Made by a program: the position numbers and the translations under genes. Positions 53,097-62,189 of a stretch of DNA of 64,000 nucleotides are shown here, piece after piece (the first letter of the stretch is position 1; every line of letters starts with the position of its first letter). The notes below the pieces were generated by a model. It had not been told where the DNA came from. It worked only from the letters and a program-made list of their open reading frames with translations, and ran no database searches. This stretch comes from Saprospiraceae bacterium (lineage in GTDB: Bacteria > Bacteroidota > Bacteroidia > Chitinophagales > Saprospiraceae), in the NCBI GenBank assembly GCA_027488135.1, contig JAIYCH010000013.1, positions 1 to 64,000 on the forward strand. Reading direction: 5' to 3'.

Positions 53097-55646
53097 ATGA
53101 ATTTACCCAAGATGCCCTTGGTTATCCAAAATATTGTTTCTTCCTTGATAAAGCAGCTACAACCTATAAATGTGCTTTGGCAGAAATATGAAGATGAAAA
53201 TCCCAAAAACGCGTCATTAATTAAAACGTGGGGAAAGCGCTTCTCATACCTGATTTTAGCCTATTTCTTACTTTGGCTTGTATTTCTAAGGCCCATACCA
53301 ACCGTTTCTATTATAAAAGAGCTGGAAACCCGAAATGCAACGGAAATTTACTCCGATGATAATATTTTAATGGGAAGATATTTTATTCAGGCCAGAACGT
53401 CTATACCCGCTGATTCTATCCCTGGATTTGTTTTTCACGCCCTGGTTGCCATAGAAGACAAACGTTTTTTTTCACATCAAGGCGTTGATTTAAAAAGTTG
53501 GGGGCGCGTTTTAGTTAGAACCGTCATTGGAGGCGATGAATCAGGCGGTGGAGGTAGTACCTTAAGTCAGCAATTAGCAAAAAATCTATTTCCCAGAGAA
53601 AAGTTTCTGTTCCTCTCCCTCATAAGAAATAAATTAAAGGAAATTGTCATTGCCAACCGTTTGGAAAGGGTTTACACCAAAATGGAGTTATTGACGCTTT
53701 ACTTGAATACCGTGCCATTTAGCGAAAATGTATATGGTATCGAGGTGGCCAGTAAAAGATTTTTTAGTAAATCTCCCATTGATTTAACGATACACGAGGC
53801 AGCCGCTTTGATGGGCACTTTAAAGGCAAATACTTTATACAATCCAAGAAAAGCCACGGAAAAGGTTAGATTACGGAGGAACTTAGTTTTGCAACAAATG
53901 GTTGAAAACAAACAAATAAAAGAGGAAATAATCAGGTTAAGTCCGGTTCACAAAAAGAATATAGGAAATATATCGAAAACTAATCTTTCCGCGCTTCTTC
54001 AATCCCCTCTTATCATCCGTTACAATCCAATCATTAAAAATGAAGGCATTGCTCCTTATTTTCAAATACATGTAAAAAAAGAACTGGATGCCATTTTAAG
54101 TAAACTGAAAAAAGATAATGGTCAACCATATAACATTGATATTGACGGATTAAAAGTGTTCACCACTTTAGATACCCGTTTACAGAGGCATGCTGAAGAA
54201 GCCATGATAGAGCATTTATCTTATTTACAAAAAAATTATACCAGTCAATGGAAAAATCAACCCATTCAAGGAGAGGATGAAGCTATTGAATTAATGAAAA
54301 CTCAATCTCTAAGGTATAAGCAGTTAAAAATAAAGGGATATTCTGAAAAAGCGATTAAAAAGGATTTTGAAACGCCTATTCCCATGGTTTTATTTAACTA
54401 TGATGGCGAAGAAAATCAAGTAATGATGTCGCCGCTGGACTCCCTTCGCTATTACTTCCGTATTTTACAAGTTGGCTTTGTAGCTTTAGACCCTTCCAAT
54501 GGAAATATAAAATCGTGGATTGGAGGTGTCGACTTTACCCATTTTAAATATGACCATGTTATGTCGCGCAGACAAACGGGTTCAGTTTTCAAACCTTTAG
54601 TATATACAGCTGCACTTCTAAATGGAAGAGATCCATGTGAACAAATCCCCAATCAACTGCAGATGTATCATGAATATAAAAAACATGAATGGGATAAAAA
54701 GCAATATGGGAGGGTAGATCCCGAACCTCATATATTGCCTAACGGAAAAGACGAAGATGATTGGTTACCACAAAATGCCGATGGAAAATATGGCGGTTCA
54801 TATTCGATGGCAGGTGCCTTAACAAATAGTATAAATTCCATTACGGTAAAGTTAGTTTTTGAAGTAGGCGTTAAAGCGGTTATTCAGCTTGCAAAAAAAT
54901 TAGGGATAACCAGTGAAATACCAAATGAACCTTCTATTGGGCTGGGAGCTGCTGAAATTTCATTATTGGAAATGGTTTCTGCTTTCTCTGTTTATCCAAA
55001 TTTAGGAACCAGACATGCTCCACGGGGCATTAAAAAAATAGTTGACGGGAAGGGAAAAACGATATATCAGGCTCAAACAAGCAATGGAAACAGGGTTATT
55101 TCATCTGATACGGCCCTAATCGTGCTCAATATGCTACAATCTGTAGCTACTTTTGGCACCGCCAGTCGTTTAAGATGGCAATACGGACTGGAAAATAAAC
55201 CCATTGCAGGAAAAACAGGTACTTCTCAGTTTCATGCCGATGGTTGGTTCATTGGCTTCAACCCGAAACTCATCGCTGGTGCCTGGGTAGGCGGAGACTC
55301 AAGACTCGTTAGATTCAGGAATTTTGAATGGGGTCAGGGAGCGGCTACCGCCCTACCCGTTTGGGGTAAATTTATGCAACGAATTTACGCAGACTCTACC
55401 TTAACTGATTATAATTTGGGACAATTTCCCCTTCTCGACCCCTCCATTGCATCACTATTGGACTGTCCTTTACGCATTAAATCTGCTGAAGAAATATACG
55501 CTGATTCCCTTGCGCAGGATAGCCTGTTCCGCTTGGAACTTCTTAGATTCGATTCGTTAAATATTAATACTCCCACAAATGAAGAAATTATTAACCAACG
55601 TCCAAACAATGGACAACAACCAGATCTGGTTTATCGAAAAAAGTGA
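53097..55646 (+). CDS. Class A penicillin-binding protein (PBP1A-like)
   Basis: This bifunctional peptidoglycan synthase polymerises glycan strands and cross-links peptides. The 849-residue protein has a membrane anchor (about 49-67), a GT51 glycosyltransferase domain with EDKRFFSHQGVD and GGSTLSQQLAKNLF, and a transpeptidase domain with the SxxK serine (TGSVFKP), SxN (TNSINS) and KTGT (AGKTGTSQFH). Length and order are normal for PBP1A-type enzymes. The downstream Nudix gene starts inside its 3' end. Confidence 0.95.
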   Translation: MNLPKMPLVIQNIVSSLIKQLQPINVLWQKYEDENPKNASLIKTWGKRFSYLILAYFLLWLVFLRPIPTVSIIKELETRNATEIYSDDNILMGRYFIQARTSIPADSIPGFVFHALVAIEDKRFFSHQGVDLKSWGRVLVRTVIGGDESGGGGSTLSQQLAKNLFPREKFLFLSLIRNKLKEIVIANRLERVYTKMELLTLYLNTVPFSENVYGIEVASKRFFSKSPIDLTIHEAAALMGTLKANTLYNPRKATEKVRLRRNLVLQQMVENKQIKEEIIRLSPVHKKNIGNISKTNLSALLQSPLIIRYNPIIKNEGIAPYFQIHVKKELDAILSKLKKDNGQPYNIDIDGLKVFTTLDTRLQRHAEEAMIEHLSYLQKNYTSQWKNQPIQGEDEAIELMKTQSLRYKQLKIKGYSEKAIKKDFETPIPMVLFNYDGEENQVMMSPLDSLRYYFRILQVGFVALDPSNGNIKSWIGGVDFTHFKYDHVMSRRQTGSVFKPLVYTAALLNGRDPCEQIPNQLQMYHEYKKHEWDKKQYGRVDPEPHILPNGKDEDDWLPQNADGKYGGSYSMAGALTNSINSITVKLVFEVGVKAVIQLAKKLGITSEIPNEPSIGLGAAEISLLEMVSAFSVYPNLGTRHAPRGIKKIVDGKGKTIYQAQTSNGNRVISSDTALIVLNMLQSVATFGTASRLRWQYGLENKPIAGKTGTSQFHADGWFIGFNPKLIAGAWVGGDSRLVRFRNFEWGQGAATALPVWGKFMQRIYADSTLTDYNLGQFPLLDPSIASLLDCPLRIKSAEEIYADSLAQDSLFRLELLRFDSLNINTPTNEEIINQRPNNGQQPDLVYRKK

Positions 55647-56166
55647 ACATGGACCTGACTTAAAATTATTTGAAGCTCGTTTCGATTTTATAAAAAATCC
55701 CAGAAACGGAATTACAGAAAAAAAGGTCATTCTTAGTGGAGGAAACGCTGTAAACGTCATTGCGTTGACTTCCTCCAATGAAATTGTTATGGTACGCCAA
55801 TACCGGTTTGGTACGGCTTCCTACACGCTGGAATTACCTGGTGGACTCGTAGATCCAGATGAAAGCCTTGTCAAAGCCGCAGAAAGGGAATTGGAAGAGG
55901 AAACTGGTTATACATGTGTTGAAAAACTGATTCCATTAGGCAAAATAGGCCAAAATCCTGTTTTTATGGACAGTTATGTTCACCATTTTCTAGCCCTGGA
56001 CGTGAAACTGACCAAACAACAAACATTGGATGATGGTGAAAATATTGAAGTAATCCTAATGCCCTTAGAGGAATTAAAATTCAGATGGCAAAAAGGTGAA
56101 ATTGAGCATCCTCATTCAGTGAATGCTCTTTTGAGATATTTTAATTCCCCAAATTATGGGAAATAG
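55609..56166 (+). CDS. Nudix hydrolase (ADP-ribose pyrophosphatase-like)
   Basis: This 185-residue hydrolase has a complete Nudix box, G-x5-E-x7-REL-x-EE-x-G, in GLVDPDESLVKAAERELEEE, preceded by VRQYRFGTASYTLELPGG as in the NudF/ADP-ribose pyrophosphatase group. Substrates are probably nucleoside diphosphate sugars such as ADP-ribose. ATGs at 55579 and 55609 are both possible. I prefer 55609 for the smaller overlap with the PBP gene (38 bp). Either way the genes overlap, so translation is likely coupled. Confidence 0.88.
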   Translation: MDNNQIWFIEKSEHGPDLKLFEARFDFIKNPRNGITEKKVILSGGNAVNVIALTSSNEIVMVRQYRFGTASYTLELPGGLVDPDESLVKAAERELEEETGYTCVEKLIPLGKIGQNPVFMDSYVHHFLALDVKLTKQQTLDDGENIEVILMPLEELKFRWQKGEIEHPHSVNALLRYFNSPNYGK

Positions 56167-56223
56167 ATAATATTTATTTATTTTTCAGGCAGCATTTTAA
56201 TCTATTGATGGCTCATAATATTT

Positions 56224-56793
56224 ATGCGCTATTTAAATATTGCCAGTCCTGTGGAAGACAATGAACTAATCCAAGGATGCTTGCGACAAGACCGAAAGTA
56301 TCAGGAAGCCGTTTTTCGACGTTATGTCGGGAAATTGATGGTAGTTTCTTTGCGATATGCAAGACATCGTATGGAAGCTGAAGATATTCTTCAAGATGCC
56401 TTTATAAGGATTTTTGATCATATTGACCAATTCCAGGGTAAGGGTTCTCTCGAAGGTTGGATGCGCCGTATTGTTGTAAATACGGCATTAAAAAATATAG
56501 ATAAAAAAAGTTTTTCCAACGAAATCATTGGATTAGAAACGACTGCTGAGGATACTTCAGGTGCTTTACCTTCTGTGTTTTCACAACTTCACGAAGAGGA
56601 ACTTTTACAACTTATTCAACAGTTACCCGATGGTTACCGTATTGTTTTCAACATGTATGCCATTGAAGGTTATAGCCACGCTGAAATTTCAGCACTTTTA
56701 GGTATTCAGGAAAGTACGTCTCGCTCTCAATTAGTTAAAGCAAGAAAGATGTTGCAATCCCAGATTTTAGAGATTCAAAAAGTAGCCGTATGA
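56224..56793 (+). CDS. ECF-type RNA polymerase sigma factor
   Basis: This 189-residue sigma-70 family factor has region 2 (AVFRRYVGKLMVVSLRYARH followed by EAEDILQDAFIRIF) and region 4 with a helix-turn-helix (YSHAEISALLGIQESTSRSQ), but no regions 1.1 or 3, so it is of the extracytoplasmic-function type. Its stop overlaps the next gene's start in ATGA. The overlapped partner carries a membrane segment and a beta-barrel-like region and is the natural candidate for its regulator. Confidence 0.94.
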   Translation: MRYLNIASPVEDNELIQGCLRQDRKYQEAVFRRYVGKLMVVSLRYARHRMEAEDILQDAFIRIFDHIDQFQGKGSLEGWMRRIVVNTALKNIDKKSFSNEIIGLETTAEDTSGALPSVFSQLHEEELLQLIQQLPDGYRIVFNMYAIEGYSHAEISALLGIQESTSRSQLVKARKMLQSQILEIQKVAV

Positions 56794-57986
56794 ACCCAAA
56801 ATCACCCTTAGATGAACTTTTTCGGAGAAAACTTGCCCATTATGAGGTTCCTCCCTCCGATGACTTGTGGGGTAATATTCAGTTGGCAAGGGCAAAAAAA
56901 TCAACACCGCGCCTTCCTTTTTGGGCTCCATGGATCATTACATCAGTCTGCCTGGCAACACTTACCTACTTTTCTCAAGATTTTCTATTTCAAAAACCTA
57001 TTGAATCAACAGCAAAGCAAGAAAAACCTTATAAATCAAATTTTGTACTTACAGCTGAGTCGGAAGTGCACATTGATAATACTTATGAAAAACCTCGTGC
57101 TCAATTTAAAAATGTAGCTCCTGTTTTTGATAATTCTTTACCAACTCAGGCTGCTTTCATAATTCCCTCTAATGACCTTGAACAAGTTACAAATACAACG
57201 AATATAACAGATCAAACCGAACAGCCGACAGAAAGTACTTTTACATCATTTCCAAATATTGCCACCCTTGACGCTACCCTACCTCATGAATTGTCTATGT
57301 ATTCAGAATTATTACCCGTTCCTTTCAAAAAGAAACTGTGGTTTGCAAAAATTGATTTCCTACTCTCTCAAGACTTTGTACACAGTTCCTTAACGGCTAA
57401 AACACCGCTTTTTGAAAATTACTCAACCTCAAGAAATAATCAGGAAGATTTAAAAGTTTCAAACAGCTTCGCTGTAAGAATGGGTATTTCTACCTTAAAA
57501 GGCTGGGGCTTAAGAAGTGGCATTCAGTACAGCAGAATGAGTCAAACCTTAACCCTGAATTTTCCCGACGCTACTCAGCGCACGACAAGTAAAAACACTT
57601 TTGAAACCATTGACATTCCCTTAATTTTAACCAAAGAACAATCTTTTGGAAAACTAAGGGCTGGGCTCTCATTAGGAACTTATCTGAACATGGCCTTTAA
57701 CCAAAAAGGTAGTTTTTATAGCCCAAGTGGCACCCTCATTGAATTTACTTCTTCCAAACCGGGAGCTTACCCCGCTTTTAAAAATAGACTGGGAGCCAGT
57801 TTATACTCAGGAATTTCCCTTTCTATCCCCATCGGAAATAGCCTTGAGTTTATTGCCGAACCTTATGTAAGATCCAGAATACCTTCTATTTCCTCAGAAG
57901 ATTATGTGTTAGAACAAAAAATCTGGTACGGCGGGTTATTTATTGGTTTTAGAAAACAGATAGGCAAAGGATTTTATTTACCCTGA
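56790..57986 (+). CDS. Membrane protein with beta-barrel-like C terminus, partner of the ECF sigma factor
   Basis: This 398-residue protein has three parts: a short N-terminal cytoplasmic region (about 1-45, with DELFRRKLAHYEVPPSDDLW) like those seen beside Bacteroidetes ECF sigma genes, one transmembrane helix (about 48-66), a low-complexity spacer (about 70-170), and a C-terminal half of alternating beta strands resembling PorT-type outer membrane barrels (for example WGLRSGIQYSRMSQTLTLNF and a final aromatic FYLP). It may act as an anti-sigma-like sensor. I see no zinc-binding anti-sigma motif, so that role is inferred from the ATGA coupling to the sigma gene. Confidence 0.7.
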   Translation: MNPKSPLDELFRRKLAHYEVPPSDDLWGNIQLARAKKSTPRLPFWAPWIITSVCLATLTYFSQDFLFQKPIESTAKQEKPYKSNFVLTAESEVHIDNTYEKPRAQFKNVAPVFDNSLPTQAAFIIPSNDLEQVTNTTNITDQTEQPTESTFTSFPNIATLDATLPHELSMYSELLPVPFKKKLWFAKIDFLLSQDFVHSSLTAKTPLFENYSTSRNNQEDLKVSNSFAVRMGISTLKGWGLRSGIQYSRMSQTLTLNFPDATQRTTSKNTFETIDIPLILTKEQSFGKLRAGLSLGTYLNMAFNQKGSFYSPSGTLIEFTSSKPGAYPAFKNRLGASLYSGISLSIPIGNSLEFIAEPYVRSRIPSISSEDYVLEQKIWYGGLFIGFRKQIGKGFYLP

Positions 57987-58020
57987 TTTTTACAGGTAGG
58001 CAGCGAAATCATGATGTCTT

Positions 58021-58065
58021 GCCTCTTCAATTTATATGACCGTTTTGAGTATTTTATGAAGAGGC
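58021..58065 (+). other. Inverted repeat competing with the terminator
   Basis: GCCTCTTCA at 58021-58029 is the exact reverse complement of TGAAGAGGC at 58057-58065. The second arm overlaps the left arm of the terminator at 58059-58070, so the two hairpins cannot form together. Confidence 0.5.
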
Positions 58066-58090
58066 TGTTTAAAAAAACAGCCTCTTTTTT
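58059..58090 (+). terminator. Terminator of the sigma/barrel unit
   Basis: A 12-bp perfect stem (58059-58070 with 58075-58086) with an AAAA loop is followed by TTTT, an ideal intrinsic terminator on the plus strand 72 nt past the barrel-protein stop. Confidence 0.88.
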
Positions 58091-58118
58091 ATAGACATGT
58101 GACCCCAAAGGGGTCAGG
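58091..58118. repeat. GACCCC/GGGGTC palindromic repeat, copy 2
   Basis: This is copy 1 (36321-36348) in inverted orientation, 25 of 28 bases identical, with the loop AAA instead of TCT. It lies immediately after the terminator. Confidence 0.75.
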
Positions 58119-58131
58119 CTATTCTAAAATC

Positions 58132-58156
58132 GACCCCAGAGGGGTCGCATGTTTAT
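58132..58156. repeat. GACCCC/GGGGTC palindromic repeat, copy 3
   Basis: It matches copy 1 in the same orientation at 23 of 25 bases and is inverted relative to copy 2 only 13 bp away. Its last bases overlap the stop codon of the mutarotase gene (58153-58155). Confidence 0.75.
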
Positions 58157-58491
58157 ACACTAAAAATTTTGTCCATTAACCTCCATTTTTCACCCGGCTT
58201 GGATGAAGGTAGCGCTTGTTGATAATTCCACATCAGTTTTTCCCATTCCTGCACCTTAGGATTATTGGTATCAGCTAAAGATTTTGCTTCAAATGAAAAG
58301 GAGGCGTCCGTTTCCATGATCATAAACAATCTGTTTTCAACCCGATATATTTCCATAGATTGAATGCCTGACAATTTTATGCTGTCAATAATTTCAGGCC
58401 ATACTTCTTCATGATAGGCCTCATAAGCAGCTATTTTTTCTTCTTCATTCACCAAATCAAGCGCTAAACAATATCTCATATTATTTTTCAT
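58153..58491 (-). CDS. rhaM: L-rhamnose mutarotase-like protein
   Basis: This small protein (112 residues; 108 if the ATG at 58479 is used) of the RhaM/YiiL fold should interconvert anomers of a deoxyhexose. Family features are the YCLALDLVNEEEKIAAYEAYH opening, EEVWPEI, the GIQSMEIYRVENRLFMIME segment and the WNYQQALPSSKPGEKW ending. It directly follows the fuconolactonase-like gene (11-bp overlap, or 1-bp gap with the later start), so the sugar may be fucose rather than rhamnose. Confidence 0.85.
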   Translation of the reverse strand: MKNNMRYCLALDLVNEEEKIAAYEAYHEEVWPEIIDSIKLSGIQSMEIYRVENRLFMIMETDASFSFEAKSLADTNNPKVQEWEKLMWNYQQALPSSKPGEKWRLMDKIFSV

Positions 58492-59335
58492 TTAAATGAT
58501 AAAAACGTTGGGTATTCCCTCCCATTACCTTATTAATATCTGATGGATCGAAGGTACTAAAATAGGATTTGACAATATCCCATTGCAAGGAATAACTTCC
58601 AGCAAGATTGCAAACTGGCCAATCTGAACCATAGCATAACCTTTCTACCCCAAAAGAAAGAACCAATTCATCTAAATAGGGATAAAAATCCTCTTTTTTC
58701 CAATGATGCCAATCTGCCTCTGTAATCATTCCTGATATTTTTACATTAACCTTTGGAAAAGCCGCTAATTTCCGGATATCAGCCTGCCATGATGTGAATC
58801 CACCCTGTTTTATGTCAGGTTTTGCTAAATGGTCTAAAATAAATGGGGTGTCAGGAAAATGCTGTAAAAAAGCTAAAACCTGAGGAAGTTGTCTCGCATA
58901 AACCAAGATATCATAAGTAAATTCAGACAGAATTAATGCATTTATTCCATGAAGAAATGCAGGATGTAACATGAAAGAGGGGTCACTTTCATCCTGAACA
59001 ACATGTCTAAAGCCCTTCATTTTAGGAAATTTCTGGTAATAACGCAGTCTTTCCTCCACCTTTTCAGACCTCAGGTCTATCCACCCAACCACTCCCTTAA
59101 TAAAGGAATTATTTTCTGCATGTTGTAATAAAAAATCATTTTCCTTTTCTGATTGCCTGGCTTGAACACTGATAGCTCCTGAAATTTTTTCCTTATTTAA
59201 TAGCTGAAGCAATTCTTCAGGTAAAAAATCTCTTTTCAACGGAGCAAGCTGGTCTGAAATCCAGGGATATTCCTGCGCATCGTAATTCCAAAAATGTTGA
59301 TGTGCATCTATAATTAAAAGCTCCTCATTCACCAT
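58481..59335 (-). CDS. Amidohydrolase_2 family lactonase (L-fuconolactonase-like)
   Basis: This 284-residue TIM-barrel hydrolase has the metal-binding motif IIDAHQHFWNYDAQEYPW, an internal FILDHLAKPDIK, and the C-terminal CYGSDWPVCNLAGSY. These are the blocks of L-fuconolactone/rhamnonolactone hydrolases in the non-phosphorylated deoxyhexose pathways, where a sugar lactone is opened to the acid. The adjoining mutarotase gene supports this. The matching dehydrogenase, dehydratase and aldolase genes are not in the window. Confidence 0.86.
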   Translation of the reverse strand: MVNEELLIIDAHQHFWNYDAQEYPWISDQLAPLKRDFLPEELLQLLNKEKISGAISVQARQSEKENDFLLQHAENNSFIKGVVGWIDLRSEKVEERLRYYQKFPKMKGFRHVVQDESDPSFMLHPAFLHGINALILSEFTYDILVYARQLPQVLAFLQHFPDTPFILDHLAKPDIKQGGFTSWQADIRKLAAFPKVNVKISGMITEADWHHWKKEDFYPYLDELVLSFGVERLCYGSDWPVCNLAGSYSLQWDIVKSYFSTFDPSDINKVMGGNTQRFYHLNEK

Positions 59336-59438
59336 TTTAAATTTTAATAAAAGAATATGGTAACAAAACTTACCTTTATAAAAATACTAAAATCAGCTAT
59401 CTTTAAGAAGGAGAATGTATAAAAATCAACCTGGACTC

Positions 59439-61226
59439 ATGAAAAAATTCATTTACATTGGCATTATGATAGCCTCCTTCATTTCTCCTAAAGCTTTGGC
59501 TCAAGTACAGGAATTAAGGGGTGCCTGGATTGCCACGGTAATTAATCTGGACTGGCCAACCAGGGGAGCGACTACAGAAAAGCAACAAAAAGAATTATTA
59601 TTTATTTTAGACCGCCTTCAAATAAGTGGCATAAATACTATATTTTTTCAAATAAGATGTGAAGCTGATGCCTTTTATCAGAGTGATTACGAACCATGGT
59701 CCTATTATCTGACAGGTAAACAAGGTCAAGCGCCCGAACCATTTTGGGATCCAATCATTTTTGCGAAACAAGAGGCTCACAAAAGAGGCATGGAATTACA
59801 CTTGTGGTTGAACCCATATCGTGTGGTCAGAAGCATTTCAAGCACTTATCCAAAAGATAGCACGCATTTGTCCGTAAAGCACCCCGATTGGATGATGCCT
59901 GTGAAAAATACTTTACTATTAAACCCGGGATTACCCGAAGCCCGATCCTACTTTACCCAGTTAATAGCTCAACTCGCTCTTAAATACCAACCTGACGGTA
60001 TTCATCTGGATGATTATTTTTATCCTTATGAGGGCATGACGAACGAGGATGCTGCCACTTTTGAAAAATACGGAGCGGGAAAAACCATACATGAATGGCG
60101 AGAAGATAATATTAATCAGATGGTTAGAGACGTCAGCTATCTGTTAAGTACCGAATTCCCAACGATAAAATGGGGAATAAGTCCCTTTGGTATTTGGAAA
60201 AGTGGCACGCCTTCAGGTATAATAGGTTTATCAGGTGCCAGCGTAACTTATGGAAATGCCCTAAAATGGCTTTCAGAAAAATGGGTCGATTACATTGCAC
60301 CTCAACTATACTGGGCCATTGGTGGAAGCCAGGATTTTATATCTTTAAGTAATTGGTGGTCCTTACAGTTAAATGGCAGACATTTGTATCCGGGAATTGC
60401 CGCCTATAAAGCCGAACCTTCCATGACTGCTTTAGCATCTCTTTACAAAGCAGACGAAATACCCAAGCAAATTGAGCATCTTCGCGACAGGCAAATACCT
60501 GGATGGATCTTATTCCGTGCAGCAAATATAAGTCAGACAGCCACACAAGGATTGCCCGGCAGACTGGCAAATGACATGAATAGATATCTTTGTCTTACAC
60601 CAAGCATGCACTGGAAAAACCAGCAAAAACCAAGTGCCATAAAATCAGGAAATATTGTCCTGCAACAAAATGGTTATTTGGTAAAATGGCAAAAATCTAT
60701 AGCCACATCGGAAAATGAAGTACTCCCCAGGTTCTACGGACTGTACGAAATCCCTAAAGATAGCTTGTTACAAAATGAACGTCCTTTGCTGACAAATGCT
60801 CAATTGATAAGGATTACTTCCGATACCTTCATTCATCTTCCATTGAAGATGGATAGAGATAAAAATGAATTTTTTATTACAGCCATAAGTCCTAACTCCA
60901 TACAAAGCGAATCTTTTCAATTATCTCGTCAGGTAACCTCTATCAGAGAATTAAGTAATATGACCCTAACGCTGGAAGACCCATTTCCGAATCCGTCCGA
61001 TGGCGAATTGAATTTATCGTATAATATTATTAAGGATCAGGAGGTTAGCATAAATATTTACTCCTTAACAGGCCATCATTTAGCCAACTTATTAAATAAG
61101 AAAAAATACGAGAAGGGAGAATACTCCTTATGTTTTAATTTAAATTCCTTACCAAAACCTGGTATGTATCTGATTATTTTTGAGGGGAAATGGGATAGAA
61201 TCATTAAAAAATGGGTATCTTATTGA
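59439..61226 (+). CDS. Secreted GHL10/YddW-like glycosyl hydrolase with T9SS sorting domain
   Basis: This 595-residue protein has a signal peptide (ending PKALAQ), a GHL10 (DUF187) TIM-barrel domain with ELRGAWIATVINLDWP, MELHLWLNPYRVV, YQPDGIHLDDYFYPY and DYIAPQLYWAIG, a short fibronectin-like linker, and a type A T9SS sorting domain (DPFPNPSDGELNLSYNII to the end, about 517-595). E. coli YddW/DigH cleaves denuded peptidoglycan, so a wall or polysaccharide substrate is likely. The ATG at 59439 gives a clean signal peptide; an ATG at 59415 adds eight residues. Confidence 0.88.
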   Translation: MKKFIYIGIMIASFISPKALAQVQELRGAWIATVINLDWPTRGATTEKQQKELLFILDRLQISGINTIFFQIRCEADAFYQSDYEPWSYYLTGKQGQAPEPFWDPIIFAKQEAHKRGMELHLWLNPYRVVRSISSTYPKDSTHLSVKHPDWMMPVKNTLLLNPGLPEARSYFTQLIAQLALKYQPDGIHLDDYFYPYEGMTNEDAATFEKYGAGKTIHEWREDNINQMVRDVSYLLSTEFPTIKWGISPFGIWKSGTPSGIIGLSGASVTYGNALKWLSEKWVDYIAPQLYWAIGGSQDFISLSNWWSLQLNGRHLYPGIAAYKAEPSMTALASLYKADEIPKQIEHLRDRQIPGWILFRAANISQTATQGLPGRLANDMNRYLCLTPSMHWKNQQKPSAIKSGNIVLQQNGYLVKWQKSIATSENEVLPRFYGLYEIPKDSLLQNERPLLTNAQLIRITSDTFIHLPLKMDRDKNEFFITAISPNSIQSESFQLSRQVTSIRELSNMTLTLEDPFPNPSDGELNLSYNIIKDQEVSINIYSLTGHHLANLLNKKKYEKGEYSLCFNLNSLPKPGMYLIIFEGKWDRIIKKWVSY

Positions 61227-61248
61227 TTATTTTTAAAAGCACCTGAAA

Positions 61249-62178
61249 ATGAAAAGAAGAAATGCAATCCTCACCCTAGGTTCAATAGGCGCAGCGTCAG
61301 CCATACCTAATACCCTTCAAGCCAATGTTTTGGTAAAAAAAAGACCCGCTTTTACGTATTGCTTGAATACCAGCACCATAAGTGGACAAAAACCGGGTAT
61401 TATTAAATATATTGATATTGCCGCAAAAGCAGGTTATGATGGTATAGAACTTTGGATAAATGACATAAAAGAATATCTGAAAAATGGAAATAAACTAAGT
61501 GACTTAGCTAAAATAATTGATTCATCTGGTCTCAAAGTTGAAAATGCGATTGGATTTGCTCCCTGGATGGTAGATGATAATGAAAAACGCAAGCTTGGAT
61601 TAATTCAATTGGAAGAAGAGATGAACTGGCTGGCCGCTCTGGGGGGGAAACGAATCGCTGCTCCTCCGGCAGGGGTTGGCAGAGATGAACCCATCGACTG
61701 GTTACAAGCGGGCCGTCGGTATAAGGCGGCCTTAGAACTTGGCAGAAAAACAGGCGTCATGCCTCAACTTGAATTTTGGGGCGCCTCAGGAACTATGTTT
61801 CATATTAGTCAGGCTTTAGCTGTGGCCTCTGCTGCCAATGATGCTGACGCAAGAATATTACCTGATGTATATCATTTATTTCGCGGAGGGTCGGGTTTTG
61901 ATGCTTTAACTATGTTATCAGGTCCTACCATTGAAATATTTCATTTCAATGATTATGTTGCCCATATTCCACAAGAAAAACAAACAGATAATGATCGCGT
62001 TTATCCAGGAGATGGCATAGCACCTTGGTCAAAAATCATGCAAATACTGAAGGAAATGGGAACCCCAAAAGTACTTTCCCTGGAACTATTTAATAAAGAT
62101 TATTGGAAACAAGATCCGCTGGAGGTGGCAAAAACAGGATTGATTAAAATGAAAAAAGTGGTAGAAACAGATAGTTAA
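61249..62178 (+). CDS. Sugar phosphate isomerase/epimerase-like TIM-barrel protein, exported
   Basis: This 309-residue protein of the xylose-isomerase-like TIM-barrel family has AAKAGYDGIELWINDIKEYL, the metal-ligand region ARILPDVYHLFRGGSGF, IEIFHFNDYV and LSLELFNKDYW. The N terminus, MKRRNAILTLGSIGAASAIP, has a twin-arginine-like pair and a hydrophobic stretch, so export is likely. It follows the GHL10-like gene by 22 bp and may act on sugars that protein releases; the reaction is not defined. Confidence 0.84.
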   Translation: MKRRNAILTLGSIGAASAIPNTLQANVLVKKRPAFTYCLNTSTISGQKPGIIKYIDIAAKAGYDGIELWINDIKEYLKNGNKLSDLAKIIDSSGLKVENAIGFAPWMVDDNEKRKLGLIQLEEEMNWLAALGGKRIAAPPAGVGRDEPIDWLQAGRRYKAALELGRKTGVMPQLEFWGASGTMFHISQALAVASAANDADARILPDVYHLFRGGSGFDALTMLSGPTIEIFHFNDYVAHIPQEKQTDNDRVYPGDGIAPWSKIMQILKEMGTPKVLSLELFNKDYWKQDPLEVAKTGLIKMKKVVETDS

Positions 62179-62189
62179 TTATCTGGATA

